DNA of 64,000 bases from Magicicada septendecula (Eukaryota > Arthropoda > Insecta > Hemiptera > Cicadidae). The DNA lies in contig CM068372.1 in the NCBI GenBank assembly GCA_034769895.1, forward strand, positions 237,360,343-237,424,342, in the 5' to 3' direction. Positions 50,130 to 64,000 of this stretch are shown here, piece by piece. The translations under genes and the position numbers were made by a program. Within the stretch, counting starts at the first letter, position 1. Every line of letters begins with the position of its first letter. The notes under the pieces are model-generated. The model was not told the origin of the DNA. It did not search any database and worked only from the letters and a program-made list of their open reading frames with translations.

Positions 50130-51370
50130 ATAAAAAAAAATCGGTACGGAGAATCATACATGACTTCCATGTTGTAATATTTATGTTTAAAATAATTTAC
50201 TTGAATTCGGTTCGGTAATTTCTAAAAAAATATCGCCAACCCTCAAACTAATTTCACTATTTATAGATATTTTTGTTATTATGGGGTAGTCGTTTAATAC
50301 AATGTTATTTTCAGTCACTTTATCCATAAAAATTAGGTAGGCTTACTTTATTCTTATAAAGAAACCGAACTACGCAGATAATCATCCCTCCTACGAAGCG
50401 CTCCGAAGTCACTCATGGACCCTGAGCATCTTGCAGAGGGTTCATTCCCTAAAGTCGAAAAGTCTGTCTTAGAACCGTTCCTCTGTAAACACGTGCAGTT
50501 ACACTGCACAGCGATCCACAGGAAGCAAATCGCTATCCACGCTGGACACTTTTTCGGCTTGCATGCGTTCTGTTGGTGTGGGTTTCGGCACTTTCCATTT
50601 AAAAAGCATGCAAATGTAAGAAAATAAACATGAGTGAGGCCAGAAATAACACGAATTGTGTGTGTGTGTGTGTGTGTGTGTGTCTTGCCTGCCTTTTTAT
50701 TTCGGTAATCATAATAATAAAATGGAAACGTAAACATTACATAATTGAGATATGCTTGCCTGCCACGAACGATATATTTTCTTACACAATTTAAATTAAA
50801 ATGAAAAAATATAGAATTTTGTTAAAGTGAAATGAAATGTTTCCATAGAAACTACTTCTTTGTTGTCAATAACGTATTACACATTAAACTTATAAGATTT
50901 ACTTCCTCCATCAACTAATATTTTAATTTATAAAAAAATTACCCCCTCCCCTTCACTACCCTTTTCATTTATAGATATTTCATCTACCTTTCTACAGTGG
51001 ATTATTATGACCTTCTTTTCAGGATACTTTATTTATCAAAATTAAGCACTTTACTCTTGTTAAAACATAAAACGTTGCAGGTAAACTACCCCTTTCCCTT
51101 AACCGATCTTCACCAAAATCAATAGGCCTTGAGTCCTCTACAATTCAGGGCTGTATGCAAAAAATTACTTGATTCTGTTTGAATTTGCGGCTGTTATCTT
51201 TGCCATAGAAAAAAATTCTATAGACAGACAGAAACACACACAGACACTTTTTGAAAAATGACTTTTTCATGTTTTGATGGTAGTACAATCAGAATCTGCC
51301 ATTATCTCGAACACGATTTTTTTCGCCATGACCATACTTCCATTTCCTTATGGAACATGGAAGTAACACT
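50130..51370 (+). repeat. Dispersed repeat family X, copy A (one internal unit)
   Basis: Segments at 50130-50205, 50800-50900, 50935-51220 and 51280-51345 match, in the same order, the copy at 62690-64000 and, for the end part, 1459-1500. The middle (50210-50800) has other sequence, including a (GT)n run at 50657-50683 and an unrecognised 70-codon ORF at 50415-50627. It contains one copy of the 164-bp unit that is tandem in the other copy. No coding function seen. Confidence 0.7.
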
Positions 51371-51408
51371 TTTTCCTATAAATTTACAGGAACACAAGTT
51401 TTGAAATA

Positions 51409-52664
51409 CAAGTGACGTTCACATCAATCCGGGACTTTTGTTAGACTAGAGTGTAAGTGGAGATTCCTGCGCATTCTGTTGGTCGTACATATGAAGTACA
51501 AGTGCAGCTATTACCGCATGGCACACTGTATTGTTTACACGTTAAACAATAACAACATTCAGTTGTAAACATGGCTCCAATGCACATGTAGAACAGCGTG
51601 TTGTAATGAAATTTCTCATGAATGAAGGCGTAAAACCCAGTGAGATTTATTCGCGACTCCTTGCACAGTACAGTGATGAGACTCTTAGTCGCAGTAAAAC
51701 ATTTGAGTGGTGCAAACATTTTAAAGAAGGGCCGTACATCAGTGAGTGACGATCCCGGTCGAGATGGTTCGGAGCCTACTGTAGTCATTCCCATGAACAT
51801 TCAGCGAGTGGAAGAACTGATCCTTGATAATTGATGGATAACTTGTCAGCAAATTGCAAAAGAAATAAATGTGTCTGTGGGAACTGTAAACAAAATCATT
51901 CACGAAGATCTGAAGTTCAGTAAGGTTTTGCACGTTGGGTACCAAGACAGCTTTCTGATTTCGACCGGCAAAGAAGATTGCAAATATGCAAGGAGTTAAA
52001 GCAACGTTTTGACAAAGAAGGCCAGCTTTTTCTTGATTGAATTGTTATCTGCGATGAAACGTGGGTCCATCATTTCACTCCGGAATCAAAACGTGCATCA
52101 AAGCAGTGGACTCACCACCTCCCAAAAAATTTCAAACAATTGCTTCTGCAGGCAAAGTTATGGCCTCAATTTTTTGGGATAAAAATGACATCATTCACGT
52201 CTATTTTCTACCCCATGGAGTAAATATTAACAGTGAGTACTACTGCAAAGTTCTTCAAGATGTGCACAATGCTCTCAAGAAAAAAACGGCTGGTGCAATC
52301 ATTTACCACCCTCCGCACGACATGAACGCTACAAGATCTTGGCTGGGAGTTATTGCCACCCCCCCTTACAGTCCAGACCTCGGTCCCAGCGATTTTCACC
52401 TGTTCGGGCCCTTGAAGTTGTTCCTGGGAGGCCAGCATTCCAACAGCAACAATGAGGTGAAGCAGTCAGTCCTATCTTGGTTTCGACGTTAACGACAAAT
52501 CTTTCAACACTACGGGTATCCACGCACTAGTGAAACACTGGGATAAATGTTTAAATATAGCAGGGGATTACATCGAGAAATAAAAGTATATTTTACTATC
52601 ATAAATAAATGTGTTCTATATTTATTAAAAATTAATAGTCCCAGATTGACGTGAACGTCCCTCG
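51409..52664 (+). mobile_element. mariner element with both TIRs
   Basis: 1,256 bp with TA at each end (51407-51408 and 52665-52666). TIRs read CAAGTGACGTTCACATCAAT and, reverse-complemented from the right, CGAGGGACGTTCACGTCAAT, continuing into a shared GGGACT. Length and ends fit a full-size mariner. It carries a defective transposase in plus orientation. Confidence 0.92.
51606..52585 (+). pseudogene. mariner transposase, broken
   Basis: Helix-turn-helix region MNEGVKPSEIYSRLLAQYSD near the start (51621 on), then TCQQIAKEINVSVGTVNKI and the first catalytic block VICDETWVHHFTPESKR (near 52040). The last block is PYSPDLGPSDFHLFGPLK (52361-52420), which has the D34D spacing class by motif. It ends at AGDYIEK near 52580. 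Stops (for example at 51832 and 52036) and frame changes break it. The middle block near HHPPHDMN is degraded. Confidence 0.85.
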
Positions 52665-52666
52665 TA

Positions 52667-53333
52667 TTTTAAAATAACGAAAATCAACAAATCCAGAATA
52701 CAAATAGAAAACAAGAATTTAAGATGACAAGTCTTTACAGCTACTTCTTGAAAACTTAAAAAGTTCAGAAAATGTTATATAAAACTGAAATTGAATAGTT
52801 CTTTGTTTTCACTAAGTGGCTTTAGAGCAAACATTGGTGCAGTATAACAATAATTTTCATCAGTGCTAGTATTATTATATTCAGTGGTATTAGCATACAA
52901 GTAGCGTTTTAAATTTAAGCAACGTATATTGGTTTATGTCACTCAAATAGTACAATGTTCTATGATTTCACTTAACAACAGTAGTATGAGACACACGGAC
53001 CAAAGGAATTGACAAAACAACCTTGTGAGTGGCAGGCAGGTACACAAACCTATGATATACTTGCACAATTAGGTCCAATGTTCTCTAATGCACCAACGTA
53101 ATAGTCAACTGTGTATTAATTATTGTATTAATAATGTATTGACTATTACACACAGTGTCCCACAAAAAGCTTAACCATTTTCATTGAACACAAACATTTA
53201 CTAAACACAGAAATTACAGTAAAATGCACTAAAACTCTAGCACAAAGAAAATAATAATTCTGAAGTAAATGTTGTAGGTGTCCTCTGTTATCTAACACAA
53301 GATAAGTCCACAAAGTAAATTCCATTACGTCTA
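52667..53333. other. Intron 2, no gene seen
   Basis: AT-rich sequence between the mariner and piggyBac elements. Nothing recognised. Confidence 0.5.
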
Positions 53334-53491
53334 TTAACCCTCCGGTGGGCGCGCAAAATTCGCACTCAATAGTGGGCGCACTGCGGCTTTTTTACCGCAA
53401 TTGTAAATTGCACTTTTTTACTCTAACACAAGGTAGTATGAGAAGTAAATAGACTGGTTAAGGTGTTTTAAATTTTATTTATTATTATTAC

Positions 53492-54070
53492 TAAATATCA
53501 CTATTGTTTGACGACTCGGAACACTAAGTTTTTTATAAGTAAAATCGTAAAGATTTACCTTACAGCCTAAACCGGCTTTCACCTTTAGAAGGCTTCATCA
53601 GAGGCTGCCGTAGGTAGCGCTGTCCGTCTTGTTGTTGGTGACGGGATAGTTTTTCGAAAGATCGAAGCTGTGTGTGTGTGGTGAGATGTGTTCGAATAAT
53701 GCGTGCGATTTGAATTGTGTCTGTTCGTTTAGGATGTCGTTTTTATTTGTTTTTGTGTGTTTATATATTTCTAATTGTTCTAGAGTGTCTAGTTTTCGAT
53801 CTCTTGTGTGTACGTGTAGAATGTTCATGTTATTGTCGATGTTTTTATATGTGTGGTTTGCTTCAATGAGGTGGTTTGCAAAGGTGGATTCTGTAGTGGT
53901 GTAGAGTGCCTTTGTGTGTTCAATGTATCTCTGTTTGAAGCTACGTCCTGTCTGGCCTATGTAGAATTTATTGCAATTTGAGCAATTTAGCTCGTATACA
54001 CCGGGTAGATCGAATTTGTTTTGTGTTTTGTGCGTGCGTTTTGATAGTGTGTGTTCTGTTTTGTTAGTAG
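53492..54070 (-). pseudogene. Penelope-like GIY-YIG fragment (PLE-3) inside the piggyBac
   Basis: Minus-strand coding sequence with NKTEHTLSKRTHKTQNK, then the GIY-YIG core GVYELNCSNCNKFYIGQTGR and SFKQRYIEH, LEQLEIYKHTK and a terminal SATYGSL. The RT is missing. The 3' end carries a hammerhead-like motif and the terminal sequence also found at 8494-8643. The left boundary at 53492 is clear by comparison with 8494; the right boundary is approximate. Confidence 0.85.
53560..53610 (-). ncRNA. Hammerhead-ribozyme-like motif, PLE-3
   Basis: On the minus strand: CTGATGA, one A, stem GCCTT/AAGGT, GAAA, then GCC-loop-GGC as a possible stem III and TGTA before AGG, which can pair with CCT ahead of the core. 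The same one-base spacer and G.T closing pair occur in PLE-1. It overlaps the last codons of the ORF. Confidence 0.5.
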
Positions 54071-54094
54071 TTATTAAACACAAAAACATAATGC

Positions 54095-55933
54095 TTAGGC
54101 ATCGACGTCCATATCTTGGCCCTGGTCGCCGTCGCACCTGACACATGTTGTCTCTTGACGCGAATGCCTCTTACAGACATTATTTCTGCATCTCTGGCAC
54201 AATTTTTGATCTGTTATTCTTATGCCGTCCGCAAATATGACAGATTCCTGGTTTTGGTGCTTCTTGAACCTCCTCCTCTTTTTTATATTTAGCTAAAAAT
54301 GCTGTGATATCTTTTGGCAGGTTACGTAGTCTAGATCTTTCTTCCAGATGAGTTTCCATAAGGCTAAGTGCCAGATTCTTCAAAAAGTCTTCTTCTTTCT
54401 CGGTTATCAGGATTGTTGTATTTGAAAATTATGTTGGTGTCGATTCCCGCGATATCAAGATGCCGATAAAACAGCGCGAGAGGCCATCTTCTACTTATTC
54501 TAGAAGTTGTGTAGGATGCGCACATCTGGTCAACCGTGTCAACTCCTCCCTTTGTGGCATTGTAATCCAGGTTTATTGTGGATTTGCTGGTTGCTTCGTC
54601 TATCTCATTAGTATCATGCATCGATGAGAGAAATATCACCGCCTTATTTTTTTAGGCGCCGAAGAAGACAAACAGAAATCATACTGAAAACCAGAGAGCG
54701 TCGACTTGATTTCTCTTGTTTTGTTGGCTTGGAATCTGGTGGTATTTCTCTTTTATTTTTTTCATAGTTCCGAGTAAGGTCAGCCCCTTCTCAAGATCTT
54801 TAGCCAGAGTGTAGCTTGTATAGTAGTTGTCAGTTGTGATATTTCGTTTGGAACCCTTTATTGGTTCAACCAGTCTTTTCACAATTTCATCTGGTTTGTT
54901 CGATTTGCGATAGGGACCAGGCATCTGCTTGCCACAATATATTTCTAAGTTGATAGTATAAAAAGTTTTTGCGTCACAGAGTGCGTATATTTTCAGCCCA
55001 TACTTGGCTGGCTTGTTTGGTATATATTGTATGAAGCCACATCGCCCCCTAAAAGCATGTAGCATCTCGTCAATAGTCACAAACTCGCTGACATTGTAGT
55101 GAGTCAAACAGTTATTCACAATATTGTGGTGAAAATCACGAATACGTGCAAGTTTGTCCATAGCTCTTCGCTCATTCCGTGTATCTAAATTGTCGAACCT
55201 AAGGGCTCGAAGCAGAAATCGGAAACGCTTATAACTGAAGAGCCAGCGTAAAATTATCATTCCTGTGCCATCGGAATTCCACAGTTCAGCACAATTTGTA
55301 TGTGATCCCTTTTTTATGCCTATCCAGTATAACGCACCAAAGAGAGCCTTGACCTCCACTTTTGTAGTTTCTCTACAGTCTCTATCTCTACCATAATTGA
55401 CATCATTTCTTTTTTTCTGAATGTATCTGTTAGTGTGAGTTACAATATCATCTATCATGGCATCAGTAATGAACAGGTGAAACGTGTCTACTTCTTTCTG
55501 CGCAGTTGTAGCATTCATTTTTGGACCTGGCATTATTTTCATATTATCATTTGGCCTTCAGTTTAGTTGAAGATAGAGGGTTACTCATCCAAAGCGTATC
55601 TCCATCTTTCCCGATGTAAAAATGGTAATCATCTTCAGTGACTTCTAGCACAGTTAGTTGATTGGCATCCGCTTCATCCGCTGATTGCTCTGAGTCACTG
55701 CTGTGGTTGTCAGCTTGTATCATTTCATCCTCCATATCTGGGTCATCTGACTCATCCTCTTCATTTTCTCCTTCCGACAATTCTGATAATTCCATGAGTA
55801 CTTTCTCAAAGTCTTCAGGGCGCACAAATCGAAGAGACCTGAACGTAAACACAAACTCAGATAACATAGGAAAAACAGGCACCGGTATATAGAATAGGCG
55901 AAAACCAAAAGATTCAAAACAAAACCTAACCAA
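54095..55933 (-). pseudogene. piggyBac transposase, frameshifted
   Basis: The acidic N-terminal part is 55933-55547, then a one-base frame change near 55545. The core (55542-54679) has the first catalytic Asp in VTIDEMLHAFRG, followed by GFIQYIPNKPAKYGLK, and the second Asp in ITTDNYYTSY. A further frame change leads to the third Asp in GGVDTVDQM (near 54530). The Cys-rich domain follows (CHICGRHK, then CRNNVCKRH and CVRC) to a TAA at 54095-54097. All three catalytic Asp are retained, but at least three frame breaks make it inactive. Confidence 0.88.
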
Positions 55934-56259
55934 GCTCTAAGAAGACGTTTGATTCTATGGTAATGGTCAAAATATGCATGAAAAATATAAAAAAACATCA
56001 CAAAACTAAAAAAAATTAACACTTACATGACTGGGCGCACAGGCGGCAAAATAGCCGCAGACACATCACTCTCTTTTCAAAGCACAACAGCTACTGAAGC
56101 GTTATGCACATGATTTATCCGCATGTCGGAAATACTGCCATCTATCATGAAAATTGCATACTAGGCAGAACAGACAATAAACACTACCGGTACCTAGGGG
56201 ACAGTTCAGAAACTAAAATTTGCGGCTTTCTGCCGCGGGCGCGCCCACCGGAGGGTTAA

Positions 56260-59289
<3,030 letters not shown>

Positions 59290-59395
59290 ATGATAAATCC
59301 AGGTTAAACCCATCTTTCATATACCGCTTCCTGCGTTTACTGACTAAGCCCTTAAGAGGGTTTGTCATTTTCATATTAGATATTGTATTGGCCAT
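59290..59395 (-). CDS. PTEN: PTEN exon 1 (start codon, PIP2-binding N-terminus)
   Basis: First coding exon of the PtdIns(3,4,5)P3 3-phosphatase that opposes PI3K/Akt signalling at the plasma membrane. The ATG is at 59395-59393 in a good context (A at -3, G at +4). The exon encodes MANTISNMKM, then a basic segment KRRKRY corresponding to the PIP2-binding stretch, then DGFNLDLS. The MANTIS start matches my recollection of Drosophila Pten. The exon ends with the first base of a Tyr codon before donor GTATCC (59289 downward), the same split codon I recall in the human gene. The donor is weak away from GT. The next exon restores Y-I-Q-D-N in frame. Confidence 0.93.
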
Positions 59396-61080
59396 TTTTC
59401 GGTAGGACTGAAAATACTGGCTGCGTTCTTTAGCCAGTTCTGATTTTCTTTGTTCTCCCAGACAACCATGGAGTTCTATTTACTTCTGTTAAAACCTGGA
59501 ACAATTTAGAATTAAAGGTTACAGACCTGTTAGAAACCACAATAAATTCATAATAATAATTATTTGAATAAACAGATGTAGAGAACAAGTCAAACATAAA
59601 ATAATATCGTAAATGTTATATCTTTTCATCTGCAACTTACTAAATTTGTGGCATTTACACATTATTATTATTGTATTTTAATACACCGTGCATGGTTAAT
59701 ATTATATTTTTTGTTTATTATTTATAAATATATTACTATGAAAAAACTTCACAATAAAATTACAGAAATTTAGTACTCATACGATAGAACTATCGTATTT
59801 AATTGCTTACACTAAAGTGTACATAGTAGTTTAAAACTATATTAATATTCTCATTTTGTATTTTCATATTACTACCACGTAAAACAGAAAACTGTATATC
59901 ACTTTATACCTGCAGTCCTACAGTGTATGCAAACTGAGAATAATTGTGTTGAATATTCTTCTTTTCAGACGCAAGGAAATGCACTTCCACCACAAGACAA
60001 ACAATGTGGTGAGTGAAAATGTAAAACAATTATGAAAATGGATAATGCTAAAGAAATCAAGCAAATGAAATGTACACAAATGCAAACTGAATAAGCGTTA
60101 TTAATACACAGAAAAATAAATTATGAGTAATTAGAAAATATAACTTTACACTGAATCTCTGAGACTAATTACGACGCAGATAAAGTAAGAAAGATCAGTT
60201 AATGATAGCTGAAAAGTAGTTGATAAAATTAAAAAATTCAGAAAATATCATAGAGACTACAAATCATGTGACACATATTTGTACAGTATAAACCTGACAA
60301 TCATTGTCGAACAGTGAACTTGAGATACACTGAATACAAACACCCTGTTTGAGGACACAAAATTTTCATTTATTTTATATATGCCCTTGTACAGTGTTTT
60401 ATTGTGCACATATCAGTTACAAGGCTGGTGAGAACATCAGAAGTGACAGTATGAGATGCCAAACTATTATCACATACTTTGCTCACTAGTCATACCGTAC
60501 GCTTTATGCCCTACTTTTGGGGGTAATTTTTTGTTATATCCACACAAGTTCAAAAACATCAGGTTTGTAAAATAATAACTAAACAAATCATATGAACAGA
60601 AAAAGTATTACATTTTTAGACTAAAATAAAAATTGTATGCCAGAATTCCAGCTCCATTAATTTACCTGGTTCAGTCCTAAAAACAAACCAGTCATTTTAC
60701 AATCCCTAATAGTTACAAGAACCACTGTGGTGTTAAATAGTATATTACTTCCATAAATAAGATTTTAAGTGCCCAAGGGGATGTGTAGCAACACCATGCT
60801 TTCACTGAAGAGAAAGGATTAGTCTCTTCACCTTAACTTTACTTTGACCTACTTGGCAGTGTTTTGTTAAGCCTAATTTGTGGTAACCACTCTGTGTGAT
60901 GAACTGATGAAAAAGAGGTCTTGCAGGGGTAGCTTAGAAGTAACACAGAACATGCCAGGCAGAGGATGGAATACACTGACAGCAGCGTGTTTCACTTTGT
61001 ATTGTGGAGGAAGAACCTTGTACACATCTATGCAATCCGAGTTAGTAAAACTAATGAAAACAAACTGACCGGAAAGAGGC
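59396..61080. other. PTEN 5' flank / 5' UTR region
   Basis: The sequence immediately upstream of the PTEN ATG is less AT-rich than its surroundings and has a possible acceptor (TTTTAACAG, near 59490, minus strand) that could end a 5' UTR intron. No TATA box or CpG-rich promoter stands out. Farther up, 59969-60008 on the plus strand is flanked by CTTCTTTTCAG and GTGAGT and could be a tiny exon of an opposite-strand transcript. The rest, 60010-61080, shows no gene I can recognise. Confidence 0.35.
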
Positions 61081-61576
61081 CTGGGTCAATCCATTTGAAA
61101 TCACCCAATTTCAGATTAAAAGGTTGCTGACAAATTTATTATTTTTTAATTTTTTTACACAAAGTTGTATTATATTCAGAGAGTAGAAAACAAGCATTCA
61201 TTAATTTTTTAGATGTTCAGTTTTTTTTTGAGCGACCATTTTGTATAGGTGCGTTAGCCTATTTTGCACTTTACAAAGGTTTGCTTGTAAACTCTGTAGC
61301 TCCTTTATTTTTGAAGATATTGATTTCAAACAAAAACAATTTTAAAGAGAATTAAATGTACAACATTTTATGTCCAGTGCACATGTAAGCCTACTGCACT
61401 ACAAATACCTTAAAAAATTTGTTGAAAGTTAAAGTTTTAAAAACACAATTGTCATTTTTGAAATTAAAAATTTTAAAGAAAAACTAAGACTCACCTTTAA
61501 TTTTTTTTCTACGTATAGGCTTCGTAGTATACTACTTTATAAAAAAAGTTTGATACCTGAGAGTCTTATCCTTTTC
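61081..61576. other. AT-rich flank of the inverted-repeat element
   Basis: Homopolymer-rich sequence that may be part of the same element as 61577-62700. No coding signal. Confidence 0.35.
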
Positions 61577-62700
61577 TTTTTATGGGTCTTCAAACATTGC
61601 GATTTTTCTAAAATCAGCTATATTCAACCTGAAATATCACAAAAGGGACACACTTGAAAACCCTCAAATTTTCACAAAACAATCTTTATTTGTGTAGTAA
61701 CAAGTGGTTAAAATTTGATCACTGAGACTTTACTAGTTTTTGAGTTATAACTTTTTTTAAGTACTGAAATCACAAGAAGTGATGTGATGTGCAAATATTA
61801 TAAAATCTGTGTTGTAAATCTAAATAATACATTAGTTACATTATCCTAGTATATTTTTTTATTTATACAGTTCACACTTTAAACAAAAACACAAACAACT
61901 ATTAATCCTTCTATTTTATCTTCTTAAAATACCATTGATGAAAAAAGTTGACTGATTACTGTACATAGTTTTTCGCTGATATTGAAGCTTCGACCTGTAG
62001 CAGTTGTGAACTCTATTGGTGTTAGTTTCCTTAGGACCTTACTAATTGGCACCCTAACTTTGTCATCTTTAGAGATTTGGAAAGAAGTTCTGGGGCTATG
62101 TGGATGAAAAAAATTGAATAAAAAGATCGTTGTTTTCCTCACTTGTTTTTTCAATTATCCAGATCCACCAGTTCTTGTCGTAAATGCAAGCTACTGTATC
62201 TTGTATTTTCAATGAAAATACACTTTCTTCTGGAATTTCTGTAGTGCTGCAATCAGTAAACTCTTCTGACTGTGAGTATACATAACATCTGATTTTTGTT
62301 TGAGTTAGAGGTACAAATCTATGAAATGACCTTGTCTGTGGAATTTGCTTACAAGAATCAAATCTCTGTAATTTCATGCTGTTTGATTGCACTTCTTCTG
62401 ATGGTACATAAATAAAATGGATGCTAGGGTAATGTTACTAATGTATTATTTAGATTTACAACACAGTTTTTATAATATTTGCACATCACACCACTTCTTG
62501 TGATTTCAGTACTTAAAAAAAGTTATAACTCAAAAACTAGAAACGTCTCAGTAATCAAATTTTAACCACTTGTTACTACAAAAATAATGATTGTTTTATG
62601 AAAATTTGAGATTTTTCAACTGTGTCCGTTTTGAGATATTTCAGGTTGAATATAGCAGATTTTAGAAAAATCCCAATGTTTGAAGACCCATAAAAAATAT
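61577..62700 (-). mobile_element. Inverted-repeat element with roughly 280-bp arms around a minus-strand coding relic
   Basis: Arms 61577-61854 and 62421-62700 are inverted copies (for example AAAAAGTTATAACTCAAAAA in both), with more divergence than the Penelope palindromes. Between them 62392-61924 on the minus strand encodes one protein in two frames: RSFHRFVPLTQTKIRCY, then VACIYDKNWWIWIIEKTSEE, a frame change near 62110, then SPRTSFQISKDDKVRVPISK and TATGRSFNIS. By recollection this resembles a C-terminal domain of repeat-encoded arthropod proteins, with a Tudor/SH3-like pattern. The superfamily is not identified and no target duplication is defined. Confidence 0.55.
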
Positions 62701-64000
62701 CGGTATGGAGAACCATACATGACTTCCATCTTCTAAGATTTATATTTAAAATCATTTTCGAAATGAAATATTTCCATAGAAACTACTTCTTTCTACTTAC
62801 TGCTTCGGCCTTAACCACAGTACTGTGGTCACTAACGTATACCACCTCACGTTATCGCACTCAATTTTCACTGATAATGGAAGTCGATCACTGCCAAAAC
62901 ATCTGGTTTTGCAGAAAACATTGGAATACGGCCAAACAGCCCGGGAAGGAATTTTAACAACAAACTACTTCTTTGTTGCCGATAACGTAGTACACATAAA
63001 AAATTATCCCCTTCCCCTTCAACTATAATTTTCATTTATAGAAAATTACCCCCGCCCCGTTCAACTAGCCTCTTCATTTATAGATATTTCTTCTACGTTT
63101 CTATAGTGGATTATTATGATCTTCTTATCAGGATACTTTATTTATCAAAATTAAGTACTTTACTCTTGTTAAAACATAAAACGTTGCAGGTAAACTACCC
63201 CTTCCCGTTAACCGGTCTTCACCAAAATCAATAGGCCTTCAGTCCTCTACAATTCACGCACATATGTAAAAAATTGTTTGATTCTGTTTGAATTTATGGC
63301 AGTTATCGTTCGTCATGAAAAAATTACTCTTGTTAAAACATAAAATGTTTCAGGTAAACTACCACCTTCCCTTAACCAATCTTCACCAAAATCAACAGGC
63401 CTTGAGTCCTTTATAATTCAGGAACGTATGCAAAATAAATATTTGATTATGTTTGACTTTCCGGCAGTTATCATTCGTCATACAAAAAATTACCCTTGTT
63501 AAAACACATTGCAGGTAAACTACCCCTTTCTCTCAACCGAACTTCACCAAAATCAAAAGACCTTGACTCCTTTACAATTTAGGGAGGTATGCAAAAAATT
63601 GTTTGATTATGTTTGACTTTACGGCAGTTATCGTTCGTCATAGAAAAAATTACCCTTGTTAAAACATAAAATGTTGCAGGTAAACTAAGCCTTTCCCTTA
63701 ACCGATCTTCACCAGATTCAAAAGGCCCTGAATTCTCTACAATTCAGAGACATATGCAGAAAAGTAGTTGATTCTGTTTGAATTTACACCAGTTATCGTT
63801 CATCATAGAAAACATTACCCTTGTTAAAACATAAAACGTTGCAGGTAAACTACCCCTTTCCTTAACCGATCTTCACGAAAAACAATAGGTCTTGGGCTGT
63901 AAACAAATACAATTCAGGGCTGTGTGCAAAAAATTATTTGATTCTGTTTGAATCTGCGACCGTTATCATTTACCAGGGAAAAAAGTCTACACACAAACAG
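62690..64000 (+). repeat. Dispersed repeat family X, copy B with tandem array
   Basis: Its left part matches 50130-50900. From 63167 a unit of 160-166 bp is repeated five times (the TGTTAAAACA phrase recurs at 63167, 63331, 63497, 63657 and 63822) and the array is close to ending at the window edge. Units contain GCAGGTAAACTAC and ACCGATCTTCACCAAAATCA. No coding sequence. Confidence 0.85.

Larger units (their letters stand above)
53338..56255 (-). mobile_element. piggyBac element with 17-bp TIRs and TTAA duplications
   Basis: TIRs CCCTCCGGTGGGCGCGC are perfect at both ends and flanked by TTAA (53334-53337 and 56256-56259), diagnostic of piggyBac. Minus-strand transposase. A 5'-truncated Penelope fragment (about 53492-54070) is inserted in the region after the transposase stop. 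Confidence 0.95.

Noticed and set aside
50415..50627. 70-codon ORF in intron 2
   Set aside because: No motif recognised, surrounded by repeat sequence, and overlapped by equally long ORFs on the other strand.
62990..64000. CRISPR-like array
   Set aside because: Contiguous units of about 164 bp with no unique spacers, in animal DNA; a plain tandem repeat.

Overview
This window is animal nuclear DNA, most likely from an insect. The evidence is one split host gene with canonical GT/AG introns, long AT-rich introns, microsatellites and many eukaryotic transposons. The only host gene I can support is PTEN (phosphatase and tensin homolog), on the minus strand. Five exons are present: 59395-59290, 58307-58178, 45795-45621, 9183-9076 and 5093-4949. 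They encode about 221 residues, from the initiator Met through the PIP2-binding N-terminus, the dual-specificity phosphatase domain with the HCKAGKGRTG P-loop, and the first strands of the C2 domain. The rest of C2 and the tail would lie below position 1. The protein starts MANTIS as I recall Drosophila Pten starting, but the body looks like that of slower-evolving insects. I infer a large-genome insect, perhaps polyneopteran; the order is not proven.

Almost everything else is transposable elements inside the PTEN introns. Intron 5 (1-4948) holds short relics. Intron 4 (5094-9075) holds a degenerate piggyBac (about 5640-6900), microsatellites and a short Penelope-type palindrome (8494-8643). 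Intron 3 (9184-45620, 36.4 kb) splits the phosphatase P-loop codons. It contains a hAT element with 8-bp target duplications (10712-13455), a 24.3-kb nested complex (13780-38069), a second deleted hAT (39147-40484), a mariner relic (about 40940-41830) and a decayed LINE (about 42300-44700). Intron 2 (45796-58177) contains a Penelope-type palindrome (46950-47137), a Tigger/pogo element (47525-50012), a mariner with both TIRs (51409-52664), a piggyBac with 17-bp TIRs and TTAA duplications (53338-56255) that itself carries a Penelope fragment, and a mariner relic. Upstream of PTEN are an inverted-repeat element (61577-62700) and a dispersed repeat with an internal array of about 164-bp units (62690-64000).

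The 13780-38069 complex is a four-level nest. Level 1 is a non-autonomous LTR element with 3.0-kb LTRs, a broken coiled-coil gag, and only the last residues of an integrase. Level 2 is a 10.4-kb Gypsy element with 2.2-kb LTRs, inserted in the level-1 3' LTR. Level 3 is a Penelope-like element (RT plus GIY-YIG, partly inverted), inserted in the same LTR. Level 4 is a second Penelope-like element, a nearly perfect 780-bp-arm palindrome, inserted in level 3. Target-site duplications support each step.

The most unusual signal is shared by the Penelope-like elements. Every copy with a 3' end carries a motif of the form CTGANGA, a short stem that co-varies between families, then GAAA. In the two larger families this is followed by a self-complementary ACGCGT and a possible cleavage base. 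This is the layout of a hammerhead ribozyme. It occurs in four sequence families, almost always as head-to-head palindromes, and two families share a 13-nt tail motif.
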